DNA from: an uncultured Propionibacteriaceae bacterium | GTDB lineage: Bacteria; Actinomycetota; Actinomycetes; Propionibacteriales; Propionibacteriaceae | Direction: 5' to 3' | Assembly (NCBI GenBank): GCA_945875065.1 | Contig: CAMCJC010000104.1 | Coordinates: 1-8,016, forward strand | DNA length: 8,016 nucleotides | Position numbers and translations under genes: made by a program | The notes under the pieces: generated by a model | What the model saw: the letters and a program-made list of their open reading frames with translations, nothing else | What the model was told of the DNA's origin: nothing | The model's database searches: none | Part shown: positions 6,016 to 8,016 of the stretch, piece by piece | Layout of the letters: each line of letters starts with the position of its first letter | Position numbering within the stretch: position 1 is the first letter of the stretch

Positions 6016-6913
6016 GAGCCGTCCTCGTTCAAATACTCCGTGACCTTGTGATACCCCCAACGCGCGGTGACGGCGGTATTACCGTAGTGCCCGGAATCAT
6101 CGGCCTTCTGGATCTCGATTCTCGTTACATCAGCTAGGTCGCGACCCTCAGCAGCGACGATCCTTCGGAGCACTGCCTCCAGCTCAGCTGGACCGATTTC
6201 GCTGAGGTCCACCGCGTCCGACCCTTCGGGGATTTCCAGTACGCCCCGACGCCGATGATTCGCGGGGAGTAGCTTTCGAGGTCGCCTAGGGCGCGTCTCA
6301 CGTGCGTCTCGGCCTGTTCCCCGCTGTGGCGGACAGTGAACGCCAGCCACTGGCGTCCCGGGGCGCCCTCAACGCTGAGCCCGGTGACCTCGGAAGAGCC
6401 GGAGATCAGCCGCACCTCGTCGAACAGCGTCGCCAGCGATTCCCTGGACCACCATTCGCGGAGTGGGGCGACGTCGTGGTCGCCGATGCGAGCGGAGGTC
6501 GTGTCGCCGCAGTGAGCTTCGACATAGGCGGCGGAGCCGGCGAGAGCGAGGGCATGGACTCGGGTGTCGGACCGACGCAGGACGCACTCCGCAGGCAGCG
6601 AGGCGACGAGCCCGTCGAGATCCCAGTCGGCAAGTGGCCTGGCGAAACCCCAGCTCCTTCCGGGCTTAACGCGGCGAAGCTGATTCGCGCTGTGGTTCTT
6701 GGTTGAGATGATGCGCTCGGTGCCATCGACGAACGTTCGTGCCTCCAAGCCGTCGGTGATGTTTAGCATCGTGACCGGGGCCGTGTCGGCCCCGACGAGC
6801 GTGCGCAGCTGCGATCTCAGCTCCACAGCCGGGGGTTTCGTGCAGGATGCCAGCAGCAGCGCTGTGGTCAGGAGCGCGGCGGCTGCGGCGCGGAGCGTCA
6901 CCGGGCGGGTCAT
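6012..6913 (-). CDS. Predicted lipoprotein C of the paralogous array, frameshifted
   Basis: One gene in two frames. The N-terminal part from ATG 6913 has a signal peptide with lipobox L-A-S-C24. It continues with SWGFARPLADWDLDGL (87-102), C110, C135 and EWWSRESLATLFDEV (153-167). Near 6241-6250 the frame moves: adding one G to the GGGG run (plus-strand CCCC at 6244-6247) gives V-G-G-V-L-E-I-P-E-G. It then runs on through VDLSEIGPAELEAVLRR to YLNEDGS and the TGA at 6012, a 300-residue protein like its neighbours. The start overlaps the gene D stop (ATGA), with GAGGAG eight bases upstream; the end overlaps the gene B start (ATGA). Unlike A, B and D it lacks the third and fourth cysteines: the positions read A-E-T-H and G-V. 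The frameshift could be a sequencing error or a true lesion. If the lesion is real, the product is a truncated lipoprotein with 36 foreign residues at its end. Confidence 0.82.
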
Positions 6914-7901
6914 CGTTCGTACTCCTCGACTTCGAGCAGTTCACCGTCGAGGGTGACCAGCGCTGTGCCGTCATCGTGCGAGAACCGCACCCATGGCTCC
7001 GTTTCCTCAGTGCGGCTGATCTTGACGGACAATTTGGTGCTGTCGCTCCAGCCCAGAGCGTCAGCGCCTACCCGGATCGCGCGCTCTATAGCCGCTGGAT
7101 CGAGCGACGCGACGTCGATGGGCTCCCCGACGTCCTCGCCTCCCGGCAGGCACATCGTGGAGACCGAGTAGGAGGTGTCCATGCGGAGGTCGCGCTTTAC
7201 TAGGCTGGCGCAGGGCGCACCGGTGGCGGCTGCGTCGGGCGTCATCTTGAACTGGAGGTTCCCACGCCAGTTTTGGCTGCTGTAGTTTTGGCTGCTCTCG
7301 AAGCTGAGTTCGATGTAGAAAACGCTCCAGGTGCCGCTGAGCAGCCGGACCTCGTCGAGTAACTGGGTCAATGACTCGACTGTCCAGGGCCGTGGTTGCT
7401 CGACCAGCGCCTTGCCGTCGAGATAGGCGCCGACCGGGTCGTCTCCGCACTTTACGAACACCCAGGTGTGGCCGCCCGGGAGCGTGTCGGCTTGTAGCGT
7501 CTTCTCCTGACCTATGCAGGGAGTGGTGTTCAGGTCGAGGATGGCCGCGAGATCCCAGTCGGCAAGGTCGCGCAGGACGTCTCCGGAGATGTTTCGGTTG
7601 GAGTTTGTGTGGGTCATGGGCTCGTAGTCGAACCGAAGACCGCCTTTCGCCAGTTGGCTGAAGCCCACGGAGAGTTCCTCGCCGTCTTTGAATATGGTGG
7701 CGCGGGCGAAATTGCTGTCGTAGTTGTAGGTGAAGGATGTAACGGGTGCGTCGGCCCAGCCGGTGACGCGCCGCAACTGGTGTCTGAGTTCATAGACTGT
7801 GCGGTCTGGCGACTGCTGCGGCGCCGCGGGGCGCAGCCAGGCAGCAGCAGCGCCGCCGTGAGTGCACCGACCACGATGGCTTTGCGGATGAACACTGCCA
7901 C
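6910..7901 (-). CDS. Predicted lipoprotein D, first gene of the array, frameshifted after the lipobox
   Basis: The true N-terminus is in the frame starting GTG 7901 (or GTG 7895, which sits a better eight bases after GAGAAG). It reads MAVFIRKAIVVGALTAALLL with lipobox L-P-G-C23. The frame breaks at about 7819-7835, right after the cysteine. One added G in CGGCG gives C-A-P-R-A-P-Q-Q-S-P and joins the long downstream frame for a 330-residue protein. The alternative TTG start at 7917 in the downstream frame gives no signal peptide and is rejected. In corrected numbering the family features are LRDLADWDLAAI (111-122), C129, C152, PWTVESLTQLLDEVRLLSG (172-190), C231 and C251. Then come PIDVASLDPAAI (261-272) and VTLDGELLEVEEYER to the end. 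An in-frame 15-base tandem duplication encodes SSQNY-SSQNW. The stop overlaps the gene C start (ATGA). No close homologue with known function is recognised. Confidence 0.82.
7269..7298. repeat. 15-bp tandem duplication inside lipoprotein gene D
   Basis: AGTTTTGGCTGCTGT is followed at once by AGTTTTGGCTGCTCT; the two units differ at one base. On the coding strand they encode SSQNY then SSQNW, so the duplication keeps the frame and adds five residues to a polar loop between C152 and C231 (corrected numbering). The paralogues have no counterpart. Confidence 0.85.
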
Positions 7902-7995
7902 ATCTTCTCAGAGGCAAGGTCCGCTATGAGGTGGGCTGCCTTTAAGGGGGACGCGGTGAAAATCTCTGCGGGCGTGTCGCGGGAGGAAGGTGGGC

Positions 7996-8016
7996 GTGGA
8001 CGATGACGTCCGGGAA
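7996..8016 (+). CDS. Possible start of a rightward gene, cut by the window edge
   Basis: GGGAGGAAGG at 7981-7990 is a strong purine-rich ribosome-site candidate. It is followed five bases later by GTG (7996), giving M-D-D-D-V-R-E to the window end; an ATG at 8003 in another frame is further from the site. If real, this gene is divergent from the lipoprotein array and shares its promoter region. Seven codons are too few to name or verify it. Confidence 0.25.

Noticed and set aside
5017..6060. Upstream TTG start for lipoprotein B
   Set aside because: It adds 15 residues before the signal peptide and overlaps gene C by about 49 bases; the ATG at 6015 fits the ATGA coupling and the ribosome site.
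6910..7917. A 335-residue frame from TTG 7917 as the real lipoprotein D
   Set aside because: Its first 30 residues have no signal peptide, while the overlapping frame from GTG 7901 encodes a perfect lipoprotein signal; the two are best joined by a one-base correction.
7918..8016. A minus-strand gene end upstream of lipoprotein D
   Set aside because: All three leftward frames give short, feature-poor peptides; none can be told from non-coding sequence in 99 bases.
1..8016. CRISPR array, tRNA or rRNA genes, insertion sequence or prophage genes
   Set aside because: No regularly spaced repeats, tRNA-like cloverleaf, transposase motif or terminal inverted repeats were seen on either strand.

Overview
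The window looks like chromosomal DNA from a high-GC Gram-positive actinomycete. Coding regions favour G/C at third positions, and the FemX-type bridge ligase next to an alanine-racemase-like protein resembles an arrangement known from Actinomycetia. The peptidoglycan bridge biology would fit Propionibacteriales or a relative, but I cannot fix the genus from the sequence alone.

Layout. (1) Positions 2-472 (+) hold the 3' end of an iron-siderophore/heme/B12-type ABC transporter ATPase. (2) A 103-base convergent spacer contains a long-stemmed inverted repeat. (3) Leftward from 2725 to 576 is a two-gene cell-wall operon: a FemX/FemAB-type aminoacyl ligase, frameshifted in this sequence, followed one base later by an alanine-racemase fold protein. 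The second protein keeps the PLP lysine but lacks the catalytic tyrosine and the usual C-terminal tail. (4) A 208-base divergent intergenic region carries a 12-bp perfect palindrome and short direct repeats. (5) Positions 2934-4007 (+) hold an ankyrin-repeat protein whose C-terminal half contains a domain I cannot name. (6) Leftward from 7901 to 4008 are four tandem, divergent paralogous genes, labelled D-C-B-A in transcription order. Each encodes a secreted lipoprotein of about 300-330 residues. D-C and C-B overlap by ATGA stop/start junctions; A is detached by 61 bases. (7) The last 99 bases are upstream sequence, with a possible start of a rightward gene at the edge.

How the parts relate. 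The ABC ATPase belongs to metal/cofactor uptake. FemX and the racemase-like protein are predicted to act together on lipid II side chains or interpeptide bridges. The ankyrin gene and the lipoprotein array converge and share a TGATCA sequence that holds both stop codons. The array is the accessory, least explained part: four surface lipoproteins with a shared WDL motif, a W-x2-ESL-type motif and two conserved cysteine pairs, one of which is lost in gene C.

Caution on quality. Three genes (femX, C and D) each need a 1-2 base correction to read through. All three are otherwise open and full length, and each break sits in GC-rich sequence. Indel errors in the underlying assembly are therefore at least as likely as true pseudogenes.
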